Positions 1 through 8,084 of a stretch of DNA of 64,000 bases are shown one piece after another. The notes beneath the pieces are model-generated. The model was not told the DNA's origin, did no database searches, and saw only the letters and a list, made by a program, of their open reading frames with translations. Each line of letters begins with the position of its first letter. Position 1 is the stretch's first letter. Both the position numbers and the translations under genes were made by a program. Source of the stretch: Sphingomonas sp. (GTDB lineage Bacteria; Pseudomonadota; Alphaproteobacteria; Sphingomonadales; Sphingomonadaceae); assembly GCF_003248515.1 (NCBI RefSeq), contig NZ_QFOB01000012.1, forward strand, positions 84,198-148,197, written 5' to 3'.

Positions 1-383
1 CCATTTCGAAGGCGACCGCGTCTGCCAAGAAGGCGATGATCCGCGTCGCGCTGAAGGATGGCCGCACTCTGCACCATGATGGCCTCGGCCATTTCGGTGC
101 GGGCCGCGTCACCGTTCGCACGGCACCGGCCGGCACCGGCATCATCGCCGGCGGTCCGATGCGCGCCGTGTTCGAGAGCCTGGGCGTGCATGACGTGGTG
201 ACCAAGTCGGTCGGCACCAGCAACCCCTACAACATGATCCGCGCGACCTTCGAGGCGCTCAAGGACCAGACGAGCCCGCGCTCGGTGGCCCAGCGTCGCG
301 GCAAGAAGATCGCCGACCTGCTGCGTCGCGGCGGAGCCTCTGTCGAGGTTGCCGAAGCCGACGCCGCGGCCGTGGTGGAGTGA
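1..383 (+). CDS. rpsE: 30S ribosomal protein S5 (5' partial)
   Basis: Ribosomal protein S5, part of the 30S subunit near the decoding centre. Only the last 126 codons are in the window; the frame is open from base 3 and the start lies to the left. The visible part has the family's conserved C-terminal half, including GTGIIAGGPMRAVFE and the GTSNPYNMIRAT stretch. The gene is followed at once by rpmD, the usual spc-operon order (S5-L30). The stop codon at 381-383 overlaps a possible GTG start of rpmD, so translational coupling is plausible. Identification is secure; the missing 5' end is only an edge effect. Confidence 0.97.
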   Translation, partial: ISKATASAKKAMIRVALKDGRTLHHDGLGHFGAGRVTVRTAPAGTGIIAGGPMRAVFESLGVHDVVTKSVGTSNPYNMIRATFEALKDQTSPRSVAQRRGKKIADLLRRGGASVEVAEADAAAVVE

Positions 384-388
384 GCGAC

Positions 389-565
389 ATGGCAACCATC
401 AAGGTGACGCAGACGGGTTCGCCCATCCGCCGGACCAAGGATCAGCGCGCGACGCTGATCGGCCTCGGTCTCAACAAGATGCATCGCACCAGCGAACTGA
501 CCGACACCCCCGAGGTGCGCGGTATGATCAAGAAGGTGCAGCATATGGTGAAGGTCGAGGGCTAA
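389..565 (+). CDS. rpmD: 50S ribosomal protein L30
   Basis: Small ribosomal protein of 58 residues, the usual length for bacterial L30. It begins MATIKVTQTGSPIRR, matching the family N terminus, and contains the conserved GLGLNKMHRT segment. I chose ATG 389; a GTG at 380 would add three residues and overlap the rpsE stop, so the two starts cannot be fully separated. A GGAG at 377-380 lies upstream of the ATG. Normally rplO (L15) follows directly, but here about 1.5 kb with an acyltransferase gene intervenes. Confidence 0.96.
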   Translation: MATIKVTQTGSPIRRTKDQRATLIGLGLNKMHRTSELTDTPEVRGMIKKVQHMVKVEG

Positions 566-590
566 GCTCCGGTCCGAACTGCTTTCGCAA

Positions 591-621
591 GGGCGCCCCA
601 CGAGAGGATCGTGCGGCGCCC
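591..621 (+). terminator. 13-bp hairpin after rpmD
   Basis: Bases 591-603 pair with 609-621 with one mismatch, closing a 5-base loop (GAGGA). The outer part is GGGCGCC/GGCGCCC and the inner part CACGA/TCGTG. A short T-rich stretch (TTTTCTTT) lies 16 bases further on, not directly attached, so this is a weak intrinsic terminator or an attenuator or processing site. It lies between rpmD and the inserted acyltransferase gene, the place where the spc operon is interrupted. Confidence 0.5.
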
Positions 622-815
622 TTCGCATGTCCGGGTGTTTTCTTTCACGGCATGATCCCGCATGGAGGGCTTGGCGGCATGGGGCCTGCTCGCCCGGAAG
701 GGGACGCGTCGGGCGCGTCCGTTGCCGACGCCCGCGAGGCCCCTTTTCTTGGGGGTGAGGTGTTGAGGCAGGTTCCGCGCGCGTCGGGCTGGAAACGCCA
801 TGGGGCGGGGCCTGC

Positions 816-1997
816 GTGAGCGAGGTGGGCACGGGCGTCGCAGCGCGATGGCTTCGCTCGCTGGACGCGGCGGCGTTTGATGCGCCCGGCCGCGAGGGGG
901 CCGCCAGGGCGGATCGCCTGCACGAGATTGACGGGATACGCGGCTGGGCCGCGCTGGCTGTCGTCATCTATCACATGTTTTACGAAACGTTCGGGATGCT
1001 CTATCCTGCGTTCCGCAATCCCCTGACGGAGACGTTCAACGGCCGCTATGCGGTGGGGATCTTCTTCATCCTGTCCGGTGAGGCGCTGAGCGCATCCTTC
1101 TTCGCGGGCGGGGGGATGCGCGCGGTGGCGTCGCTGGCGGTGAAGCGGCATTCGCGTCTCTCCATCCCGATCTTCGCTGCGGCCTTGCTCGTCTGGATAC
1201 TCCAGCAGAGTGGGCTGATCTTTGCGCACGAGGCGGCCGGGCTCGTCCATCGCGAGGATTGGCTCGGCACGTTCGTGTCGCAGCCGATCTCGCTGCTGAC
1301 CTGCCTCCAATATGCGCTGATCGGCGTCTATGTCGGCGATCCCGCGACCGGGCAGATCGTCCCTTTCCTGTGGACGATGTCGGTGGAGATGATGGGCTCG
1401 ATCCTCATCTTCATATTGCTCTCACTGTGGGATTGGCTCCGGTATCGAGCCGTCATCCTCGTCATCCTTGGCCTGCTGCTGCTCTCCAGTGGTGTCGCCT
1501 GCTATTATGCCGGCTTCGTGGCCGGCCTGTTCTTCGCCTCGGCCCGGCGGCAGGGAATGATCGGGCGTATCCGACGGTGGCGGTGGATGCCGGCGCTGAG
1601 CGGCATCGCGATCGTCGCGCTGTTGGCGGCCATGTATGCGTCGCGCCTGCGGGGCGAGCGCTTCTATGTGATGCTGGAGGTGGCGTTGCTGGCGGCCGTC
1701 TTCGTCAATCCGTGGGCGGTGTCCTTCTTCTCCACGCGGGTTTCGCGCTTCCTCGGTCACATCTCCTTCCCTCTCTATCTCGTCCATTTCGCGGTCCTGA
1801 TCTCCTTCACCTCTGGGATGATCGTTCACTTCGGCGGCGGCGCCGCGCTCGATCAGCGCATGGCCGCCACGATCGCATCCGCCTCCGTCGCGGCGGCGAT
1901 CGTGGCGGCGATCCTGTTCGAGCCGGTGGAGCTTCTGACACGGATGTTCGGCAAGTGGCTGGCGCGCACGATCGTGCTGCCCCGCGACCGGGGCTGA
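816..1997 (+). CDS. Membrane acyltransferase, OafA/YrhL (acyltransferase 3) family
   Basis: Integral membrane protein of 393 residues predicted to transfer acyl groups, commonly acetyl, to a sugar or lipid at the cytoplasmic membrane. The N-terminal signature is EIDGIRGWAALAVVIYHMFYE, with the likely catalytic His at residue 53; about ten hydrophobic segments follow, as in the family. The start is GTG at 816; an ATG at 801 is in a different frame. The substrate cannot be read from the sequence. It sits between rpmD and rplO, a position where ribosomal operons normally have nothing, so it is an insertion into the spc operon. It is in the same orientation and would be co-transcribed unless the hairpin at 591-621 terminates. 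Confidence 0.85.
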   Translation: MSEVGTGVAARWLRSLDAAAFDAPGREGAARADRLHEIDGIRGWAALAVVIYHMFYETFGMLYPAFRNPLTETFNGRYAVGIFFILSGEALSASFFAGGGMRAVASLAVKRHSRLSIPIFAAALLVWILQQSGLIFAHEAAGLVHREDWLGTFVSQPISLLTCLQYALIGVYVGDPATGQIVPFLWTMSVEMMGSILIFILLSLWDWLRYRAVILVILGLLLLSSGVACYYAGFVAGLFFASARRQGMIGRIRRWRWMPALSGIAIVALLAAMYASRLRGERFYVMLEVALLAAVFVNPWAVSFFSTRVSRFLGHISFPLYLVHFAVLISFTSGMIVHFGGGAALDQRMAATIASASVAAAIVAAILFEPVELLTRMFGKWLARTIVLPRDRG

Positions 1998-2095
1998 CCG
2001 GGCCTGGCCGGTTATGGCTTGGCAAAGGGGCGCGGACCCGCTATCGGCGCCCGCTTCCAAATCCGCGCGACCATAGCGAAAGCGAGTGCACACAC

Positions 2096-2626
2096 ATGAA
2101 ACTGAATCAGATCACCGACAATAAGGGCGCGCGCAAGAGCCGCGTCCGCGTGGGCCGCGGCATCGGCTCGGGCGTGGGCAAGACCGCCGGTCGCGGCCAG
2201 AAGGGCCAGAAGAGCCGTGAGGGCGTGTCGATCGCCGGTTTCGAGGGCGGCCAGATGCCGCTCCACATGCGGCTGCCGAAGCGCGGCTTCAACAACATCT
2301 TCGCCAAGGACTATGCCGAGGTGAACCTGGGCGCGATCCAGAAGCTGGTCGATGCGGGCACGCTCGCCACCGCCGGCACGATCGATCATGCCGCGCTGAA
2401 GGCCGCCGGCGTCGCCCGCGGCGGCAAGGATGGCGTTCGCATTCTCGCCAAGGGCAGCCTTTCGGCGAAGCTCTCCTTCAAGGTTGCCGGCGTGTCGAAG
2501 TCCGCGCGCGAGGCGATCGAGGCCGCTGGCGGCTCGGTCGAGGTGATCGAAGTCGTTCCCGCCGCCGAGAAGGCCGCCGCGAAGAAGGGCAAGACGCTCG
2601 CCGCCAAGAAGGCCGCGCGCGCCTGA
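2096..2626 (+). CDS. rplO: 50S ribosomal protein L15
   Basis: Ribosomal protein L15, 176 residues, a late assembly protein of the 50S subunit. It begins MKLNQITDNKGARKSRVRVGRG, with the glycine- and lysine-rich N-terminal tail (GKTAGRGQKGQKSR) and the KRGFNN motif of the family. The C terminus has an added Ala/Lys-rich tail (KKGKTLAAKKAARA), common in alphaproteobacteria. ATG 2096 is chosen because it gives the exact family N terminus; the same frame is open far upstream, antisense-like, inside the acyltransferase gene. The spacing to secY is 106 bases with a hairpin. Confidence 0.97.
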   Translation: MKLNQITDNKGARKSRVRVGRGIGSGVGKTAGRGQKGQKSREGVSIAGFEGGQMPLHMRLPKRGFNNIFAKDYAEVNLGAIQKLVDAGTLATAGTIDHAALKAAGVARGGKDGVRILAKGSLSAKLSFKVAGVSKSAREAIEAAGGSVEVIEVVPAAEKAAAKKGKTLAAKKAARA

Positions 2627-2668
2627 TTCTCTGGCCGGTGTGGCTTTGGCCGATCGGGCACTATATGG

Positions 2669-2702
2669 GAGCGGCGCAGGCGGATCTTTCGCCTCGCCGC
2701 TC
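2669..2702 (+). other. Composite hairpin between rplO and secY
   Basis: GAGCGGCG (2669-2676) pairs with CGCCGCTC (2695-2702), and inside it AGGCG (2678-2682) pairs with CGCCT (2690-2694), leaving one bulged C and a 7-base loop. That makes 13 base pairs in total. No T-run follows, so it is more likely an mRNA processing or stability element than a terminator. Confidence 0.5.
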
Positions 2703-2732
2703 CTGTCATTTCTGAAGGTTCGATAGTTCTCC

Positions 2733-4094
2733 ATGGCATCCGCAGCCGAACAACTGGCGTCGAACGCGAGCCTCTCGCAGTTCGCCAAGGCCACCGAGCT
2801 CAAGAAGCGCATCTGGTTCACGCTGGGCGCGCTCGTCGTGTTCCGCCTGCTTTCCTATGTGCCGCTGCCGGGCATCGATCCGCGCGCGCTCGCCACGCTC
2901 TTCGATACGACGAAGGGCGGCGTCATGGATTTCTTCAACACCTTCACGGGCGGCGCGCTGACGCGCATGTCGATCGTGGCGCTGGGCGTGATGCCCTACA
3001 TCACCGCATCGATCGTCGTGCAGCTTGCGACATCGCTCAGCCCGCAGCTTGCTGCCATCAAGAAGGAAGGCGAAAGCGGGCGCAAGAAGCTGAACCAGTA
3101 TACGCGCTACGGCACGGTGCTGCTCACCGCCATCCAGGGCTATTTCATCGCCGTGGGCCTTTCGGCCTGGGGTGATTCGGCCGGGCAGACGGCGGTCGTC
3201 GTCGATCCGATCCTGTTCCGCGTGACGACCGTCATCACGCTCGTCGGCGGCACGATGTTCCTGATGTGGCTGGGAGAGCAGATCACCAGCCGGGGCATCG
3301 GCAACGGCGTCTCGCTCATCATCATGGCCGGTATCGTGGCGCAGCTGCCCACGACGATCGCCACCGCCTTCGAACAAGCGCGCACGGGCGCTTCCTCGCC
3401 GCTGATGGTGCTGGCGGGCTTCGCCTTCATCATCGCGCTGATCCTGCTCATCTGCTTCATGGAGCGTGCGCAGCGCCGTGTGCTGATCCAGTATCCGAAG
3501 CGTCAGACGGCGCGCGGCATGATGCAGGCGGACAAGAGCCACCTGCCGCTGAAGATCAACACGGCCAACGTGATTCCGCCGATCTTCGCCTCGTCACTGC
3601 TCGCGCTGCCGCTGACGATCACGCAGTTCGCCGGCAACCGCATTTCGGGCGAGAGCCGCTGGGGCGATTTCCTAATCACCGTCAATCAGGTGATCGGCCA
3701 GGATACGCCGCTCTATTTCGTGCTCTACGCGGCCGGCATCATCTTCTTCTCCTTCTTCTACACCGCGGTCGTGTTCAATCCGGAGGAAACGGCGGACAAT
3801 CTGAAGCGCTATGGCGGCTTCATCCCCGGCATCCGCCCAGGCAAGAACACGGAAGTCTACTTGGACTATGTGCTCACTCGCATCACGGTGATCGGTGCGG
3901 CATATCTCACGCTCATTTGCGTGGTGCCGGAAATCTTCATGCCGCGGCATCTGGTCGGTTTCGGGGGCACGAGCCTCCTGATCGTGGTCAATGTGACCAT
4001 CGATACCGTGACCCAGATCCAGAGCCACCTGCTCGCGCATCAATATGGCGACCTCATCAAGAAGGCGCGCCTGAAGGGAGGAATGCGTAGATGA
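2733..4094 (+). CDS. secY: Preprotein translocase subunit SecY
   Basis: Central channel subunit of the SecYEG translocon, which moves unfolded proteins across or into the inner membrane. The protein has 453 residues and about ten membrane segments. Family landmarks are visible: the N-terminal segment ending in PLPGIDPRAL, PYITASIVVQLATSL, GIGNGVSLIIMAGI, and PEETADNLKRYGGFIPGIRPG in the C-terminal half. The gene overlaps adk by the four bases ATGA (4091-4094), indicating translational coupling. Its position after rplO is the normal spc order. Confidence 0.98.
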   Translation: MASAAEQLASNASLSQFAKATELKKRIWFTLGALVVFRLLSYVPLPGIDPRALATLFDTTKGGVMDFFNTFTGGALTRMSIVALGVMPYITASIVVQLATSLSPQLAAIKKEGESGRKKLNQYTRYGTVLLTAIQGYFIAVGLSAWGDSAGQTAVVVDPILFRVTTVITLVGGTMFLMWLGEQITSRGIGNGVSLIIMAGIVAQLPTTIATAFEQARTGASSPLMVLAGFAFIIALILLICFMERAQRRVLIQYPKRQTARGMMQADKSHLPLKINTANVIPPIFASSLLALPLTITQFAGNRISGESRWGDFLITVNQVIGQDTPLYFVLYAAGIIFFSFFYTAVVFNPEETADNLKRYGGFIPGIRPGKNTEVYLDYVLTRITVIGAAYLTLICVVPEIFMPRHLVGFGGTSLLIVVNVTIDTVTQIQSHLLAHQYGDLIKKARLKGGMRR

Positions 4095-4762
4095 AGCTTC
4101 TGATCCTGCTGGGGCCTCCGGGGGCGGGAAAGGGCACGCAGGCCCAGTTGTTGACGAGCAAGTACGGCTATGTGCAGCTCTCGACCGGAGATATGCTCCG
4201 CGCCGCCGTCAAGGCCGGCAGCGAAGTGGGCAAGCAGGCCGAGGCGATCATGAAATCCGGCGGCCTCGTGTCCGACGAGATCGTGACGAAGCTGATCGCG
4301 GATCGGCTGGACGGCGAATCCCAGGCCACCGGCTTCATCTTCGATGGCTATCCCCGCACGCAGGCCCAGGCCGAATCGCTGGATGCCCTGCTTTCGGAGC
4401 GCGGCCTGAAGCTGGATCATGTGATCGAGCTGGACGTGGACGAGGATGCGCTCGTGGATCGCATCTCCGGCCGCTATACCTGTGCCAGGTGCAACGAAGG
4501 CTATCATGATCGCTACAAGCTGCCGAAGACGGCCGGCGTGTGCGACGTGTGCGGCTCCACCGAATTCAAGCGCCGGCCGGATGACAATGCCGAAACGGTG
4601 CGAACGCGCCTGGCCGAATATCGCGCGAAGACGGCGCCGATCCTGCCTTATTACGAGGCGAAGGGCCTGGTGACCCGTGTCGATGGCATGGCCGATATCG
4701 AGGATGTGACGGCATCGATCGATCGCATCCTGGGTGAGGAGACGGTCGGCACGCCGGCCTGA
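4091..4762 (+). CDS. adk: Adenylate kinase, zinc-lid type
   Basis: Converts AMP and ATP into two ADP in the cytoplasm and so balances adenine nucleotides. The protein has 223 residues. The P-loop GPPGAGKGT lies at residues 8-16, the AMP-binding STGDMLR follows at 31-37, and FDGYPRT is at 84-90. The LID domain carries four cysteines at 131, 134, 151 and 154 (CARC and CDVC), the pattern of zinc-binding adenylate kinases. The ATG overlaps the secY stop. The gene ends 12 bases before the stop of a convergent gene. Confidence 0.97.
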   Translation: MKLLILLGPPGAGKGTQAQLLTSKYGYVQLSTGDMLRAAVKAGSEVGKQAEAIMKSGGLVSDEIVTKLIADRLDGESQATGFIFDGYPRTQAQAESLDALLSERGLKLDHVIELDVDEDALVDRISGRYTCARCNEGYHDRYKLPKTAGVCDVCGSTEFKRRPDDNAETVRTRLAEYRAKTAPILPYYEAKGLVTRVDGMADIEDVTASIDRILGEETVGTPA

Positions 4763-4774
4763 TCCTTCTCCCCG

Positions 4775-5809
4775 CTATCGGGCGAGGAGGGCGGAGGCGC
4801 GCTCCGTCGCCGAGCGGGTGTTTTGCGCCAGCCGCTTCACTTCCTGAGCGACCACGGCGAAGCCGAGGCCTGCCGGTCCGGCCCGCGCGGCCTCGATCGT
4901 GGCGTTCAGGGCCAGCAGGTTGGTCTGGCGCGCGATGCTTTCCACCATCCCCACGATTTCGCGCACCTCGTCGACCATCGCTTGAAGCTGGTCGCGGCGG
5001 GCGTCGCTTTCCTCGATCAGCCGCGTCTGCGCGTCCGCCTCGCGATTCTGTCGGAACTTCTGTTCGGTGACATCGGTGGCGAAGCCCACGATGCGCACGG
5101 TGCGGCCGCGCGCGTCGAGGATGGGATTGTAGACCGCCTGAAGCCAGATCGTGCGCCCGTCGCGCCCCAGCCGGCGGACCTCGCCCCCGGCGCGTTCGCC
5201 GCGCGAAAGCTTCTGCCAGAGCGCGCGATAGTCGGCGCTCGCGGCCGCGCCGGGCGGGCAGAGAAGGGTATGATGCCGCCCGATCAGTTCCTTGTGGGTA
5301 TAGCCCGTGGCGGCCAGATAGTTGGCGTTGACGTCGGTCACCCGGCCTTCGAGATCATATTCGATGATGAGCTGCGATCGATCGATCGCGGCCAGCCGGC
5401 TTTCCGCGGCCGCAGCAAGCCGCTGTTCCTCGGTCACGTCTTCGGCGATCAGGGCGATGCCGGCCGGTCCGTCCTCGTGCCGCAGCGAAATATAGGTCCC
5501 GCGCAGCCAGCGCTCGGCGCCGCTTGCCGTCAAGCGCACATAGGCGCCGCTGTCCCGGCCGCCCTCGCGGAGCCGCGCCCAGCGATTCTGAAAGCTTTGG
5601 GATGCCAGATCGCCGGGCGCGCACAACGCGGCATGGGGCATGCCGCGCAGCTCTTCCAGCGTGTAGCCGAAGGCGGCGAGGAAGCCGGGGCTTGCGTCTG
5701 TTACCCGATCGTCGCGATCCAGAAGCAGGACCACAGATTCGGCGATCAGCGCGCTCGCCAGATCCCGCTCGATCAGCTCATCAGGGCGAGGCTGAACACA
5801 GCCCATCAT
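4775..5809 (-). CDS. Soluble PAS-PAS protein with short chemoreceptor signalling domain
   Basis: Predicted cytoplasmic sensor of 344 residues. Two PAS domains lie at about 22-135 and 140-255, each followed by PAC-like stretches. From about 275 a short chemoreceptor (MCP) signalling segment follows, with the hairpin-tip motif IARQTNLLALNATIEAARAG. The protein ends only about 25 residues after the tip, so the returning helix is much shorter than in ordinary chemoreceptors. There is no membrane segment. PAS domains often bind haem, flavin or small ligands, but nothing here identifies the ligand. The gene lies antisense between adk and rpsM and so splits the ribosomal cluster. It could signal to a Che pathway or work as a stand-alone regulator. 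Confidence 0.82.
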   Translation of the reverse strand: MMGCVQPRPDELIERDLASALIAESVVLLLDRDDRVTDASPGFLAAFGYTLEELRGMPHAALCAPGDLASQSFQNRWARLREGGRDSGAYVRLTASGAERWLRGTYISLRHEDGPAGIALIAEDVTEEQRLAAAAESRLAAIDRSQLIIEYDLEGRVTDVNANYLAATGYTHKELIGRHHTLLCPPGAAASADYRALWQKLSRGERAGGEVRRLGRDGRTIWLQAVYNPILDARGRTVRIVGFATDVTEQKFRQNREADAQTRLIEESDARRDQLQAMVDEVREIVGMVESIARQTNLLALNATIEAARAGPAGLGFAVVAQEVKRLAQNTRSATERASALLAR

Positions 5810-5882
5810 CCATCTCCGGTTTCTTGTCTGCCCGATATGGCATAAGAGGCTTAGAGCCGCGTTAACGCTGTCCTTGCGCTGC

Positions 5883-5911
5883 TTGACAGACTCGGCGGCG
5901 ATCCCGTAGTG
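5883..5911 (+). promoter_or_regulatory. Candidate promoter for rpsM-rpsK-rpoA-rplQ
   Basis: A perfect -35 hexamer TTGACA at 5883-5888 is followed after 17-18 bases by a weak -10 (GTAGTG or TAGTGG, 5906-5911). It lies about 130 bases upstream of the rpsM start. A separate promoter is needed here because the opposing PAS gene cuts rpsM off from adk. Confidence 0.45.
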
Positions 5912-6039
5912 GCCCCTTTCCCATCAAACCGGTTTCCGGCGGCGCTTGCGCGTGCGCCGCGATTTTCCTGTTTGTGGGTTCGAAGCGTCGAGATGGGGCG
6001 GCCCGCCAACCGCCCCGTGGAGCAGGAGACAGAAAGACC

Positions 6040-6408
6040 ATGGCACGTATCGCGGGTGTGAATATCCCGACCAACAAGCGCGTCGAAATCGCGCTGACCT
6101 ACATCCACGGCATTGGCCCGGCCAAGGCCAAGGAAATCACCGCCAAGCTGGGCATCGAGCCGGCTCGCCGCGTTCAGGACCTGTCCGATCAGGAAGTCCT
6201 GCAGATCCGCGAGACGATCGACGCCGGCTACACCGTGGAAGGCGATCTCCGCCGCCAGGTGGCGATGAACATCAAGCGCCTGATGGATCTCGCCTGCTAT
6301 CGCGGCCTGCGCCATCGCAAGGGCCTGCCGGTCCGCGGCCAGCGCACGCATACCAATGCGCGCACCCGCAAGGGCAAGGCCAAGCCGATCGCAGGGAAGA
6401 AGAAGTAA
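6040..6408 (+). CDS. rpsM: 30S ribosomal protein S13
   Basis: Ribosomal protein S13, 122 residues, at the head of the small subunit contacting the 50S subunit and tRNA. It begins MARIAGVNIPTNKRVEIALTYIHGIG and ends in the basic tail RGQRTHTNARTRKGKAKPIAGKKK, both family hallmarks. ATG 6040 gives this exact N terminus; an upstream in-frame ATG at 5974 would add 22 residues without similarity to S13. It is the first gene of the alpha-operon segment rpsM-rpsK-rpoA-rplQ. Confidence 0.98.
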   Translation: MARIAGVNIPTNKRVEIALTYIHGIGPAKAKEITAKLGIEPARRVQDLSDQEVLQIRETIDAGYTVEGDLRRQVAMNIKRLMDLACYRGLRHRKGLPVRGQRTHTNARTRKGKAKPIAGKKK

Positions 6409-6409
6409 T

Positions 6410-6434
6410 AAAAACCGTCCGGGAGGCGGTTTTT
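6410..6434 (+). terminator. Terminator-like hairpin between rpsM and rpsK
   Basis: AAAACCG directly after the rpsM stop pairs with CGGTTTT (6427-6433), and the paired part is followed by further T residues. It has the form of a short intrinsic terminator or attenuator. As rpsK and rpoA must still be expressed, partial read-through or a second promoter is implied. Confidence 0.6.
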
Positions 6435-6513
6435 CCACTTCTTCTCCGCCGGAGGCGAGGCCTCGCAGAGAGCCCCCTCCGTCCACCACAGAATTCAGGT
6501 CAGGACAATTTCG

Positions 6514-6903
6514 ATGGCACGCGAACCACAGCGCATCAAGCGGCGCGAGCGCAAGAACATCACGGCGGGCGTGGCCCACGTGAATGCCAGCTTCAACAAC
6601 ACGATGATCACCATCACCGATGCCCAGGGCAACGCCATTTCGTGGTCGTCCGCCGGCATGATGGGCTTCAAGGGCAGCCGCAAGTCGACGCCATATGCCG
6701 CGCAGGTCGCGGCGGAAGACGCCGGCAAGAAGGCGGCGGAACATGGCGTCCGTACCCTCGAGGTCGAGGTGAAGGGTCCCGGTTCGGGCCGCGAATCGGC
6801 CCTGCGCGCGCTGCAGGCTGTCGGCTTCCACATCACGTCCATCCGTGACGTGACGTCGATCCCGCACAACGGCGTTCGCCCGTCCAAGCGCCGCCGCGTC
6901 TGA
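6514..6903 (+). CDS. rpsK: 30S ribosomal protein S11
   Basis: Ribosomal protein S11, 129 residues, on the platform of the 30S subunit near the mRNA exit. The sequence contains the family landmarks GVAHVNASFNNTMITITD, SAGMMGFKGSRKSTPYAAQ and the C-terminal HNGVRPSKRRRV. It follows rpsM after 105 bases that include a terminator-like hairpin and precedes rpoA, the standard order. Confidence 0.98.
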   Translation: MAREPQRIKRRERKNITAGVAHVNASFNNTMITITDAQGNAISWSSAGMMGFKGSRKSTPYAAQVAAEDAGKKAAEHGVRTLEVEVKGPGSGRESALRALQAVGFHITSIRDVTSIPHNGVRPSKRRRV

Positions 6904-6909
6904 TCGTCC

Positions 6910-6939
6910 GCCGGCCCTTCCCGGGGCCGGCACGCTTTT
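6910..6939 (+). terminator. Hairpin with short T-run between rpsK and rpoA
   Basis: GCCGGCCC (6910-6917) pairs perfectly with GGGCCGGC (6924-6931), with a 6-base loop; a TTTT follows four bases later (6936-6939). It is an attenuator or processing hairpin rather than a full stop, since rpoA is essential and no other strong promoter is evident. Confidence 0.5.
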
Positions 6940-6985
6940 ATGGTCGCGGCGGACGCGTCGCGGCTCAAACCCCAAGGGGAACACC

Positions 6986-8050
6986 ATGGCCGTCAACGCC
7001 AAGAATTGGCAGGAACTGAAGAAGCCGATGGGCCTCGAGCGCAAGGCCGGCGGTGGCTCGAAGAGCCGCGCCACCTTCGTCGCCGAGCCGCTGGAGCGCG
7101 GCTTCGGCCTCACGCTCGGCAATGCGCTGCGTCGCGTGCTGCTGTCGTCGCTGCAGGGTGCTGCCGTGACCGCGATCAAAATCGAGAACGTGCTGCACGA
7201 ATTCTCGAGCCTCGCCGGCGTGCGCGAGGACGTGACGGACATCGTCCTGAACGTGAAGCAGGTCGCGCTGCGCATGCAGGGCGAAGGCCCGAAGCGCCTC
7301 CAGCTTTCGGCCACCGGCCCCGCCGAAGTGACCGCGGGCGATATCGCCACGTCGGGCGACATCGAGGTGATGAACAAGGATCTCGTGATCTGCCATCTGG
7401 ACGAGGGCGCCTCGCTCAACATGGAGCTCACGGTTCATATCGGTAAGGGCTATGTCCCGGCCGCCGCCAACCGCCCGGCCGATGCGCCAATCGGCCTGAT
7501 CCCGATCGATGCGCTCTACTCGCCGGTCCGCCAGGTGGCGTACAAGGTCGAGAATACGCGCGTCGGCCAGGAGCTGGATTACGACAAGCTCACCATCACC
7601 GTCGAAACCGATGGCACGGTGACTCCGGAGGACGCGCTCGCTTATTCCGCGCGCATCCTGCAGGATCAGCTTCAGCTGTTCGTCCACTTCGACGAGGGCA
7701 TGGCCGTCTCCGCGCCGGTCGCGGCCCACCCGCTGGCCCCGCTCGGCGGCGTGGCGGAACCCGAGGTCGGCTCGAACCAGCTCAACCGCTTCCTCCTCAA
7801 GAAGGTGGACGAGCTGGAGCTTTCGGTCCGCTCGGCCAACTGCCTCAAGAACGACAACATCATCTATATCGGCGATCTGGTTCAGAAGACCGAGGCAGAG
7901 ATGCTGCGCACGCCGAATTTCGGCCGCAAGTCGCTCAACGAGATCAAGGAAGTCCTCGCCACGATGGGGCTCCGTCTGGGCATGGAAATCCCCGGCTGGC
8001 CGCCCGAGAATATCGAGGAAATGGCCAAGAAGCTCGAACAGGAATTCTGA
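6986..8050 (+). CDS. rpoA: DNA-directed RNA polymerase subunit alpha
   Basis: Alpha subunit of RNA polymerase, 354 residues. The N-terminal domain (about 1-235) dimerises and nucleates polymerase assembly; it shows EPLERGFGLTLGNALRRVLLSS. The C-terminal domain (about 265-335) binds UP elements and activators; it shows ELELSVRSANCLKNDNI and FGRKSLNEIKEVL. Slightly longer than the E. coli protein, as usual in alphaproteobacteria. ATG 6986 is preceded by an AAGGGG ribosome-binding site. Confidence 0.98.
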   Translation: MAVNAKNWQELKKPMGLERKAGGGSKSRATFVAEPLERGFGLTLGNALRRVLLSSLQGAAVTAIKIENVLHEFSSLAGVREDVTDIVLNVKQVALRMQGEGPKRLQLSATGPAEVTAGDIATSGDIEVMNKDLVICHLDEGASLNMELTVHIGKGYVPAAANRPADAPIGLIPIDALYSPVRQVAYKVENTRVGQELDYDKLTITVETDGTVTPEDALAYSARILQDQLQLFVHFDEGMAVSAPVAAHPLAPLGGVAEPEVGSNQLNRFLLKKVDELELSVRSANCLKNDNIIYIGDLVQKTEAEMLRTPNFGRKSLNEIKEVLATMGLRLGMEIPGWPPENIEEMAKKLEQEF

Positions 8051-8084
8051 TGCGGCGGGCGGCGTGATGCCGCCTTCCCGTCCG

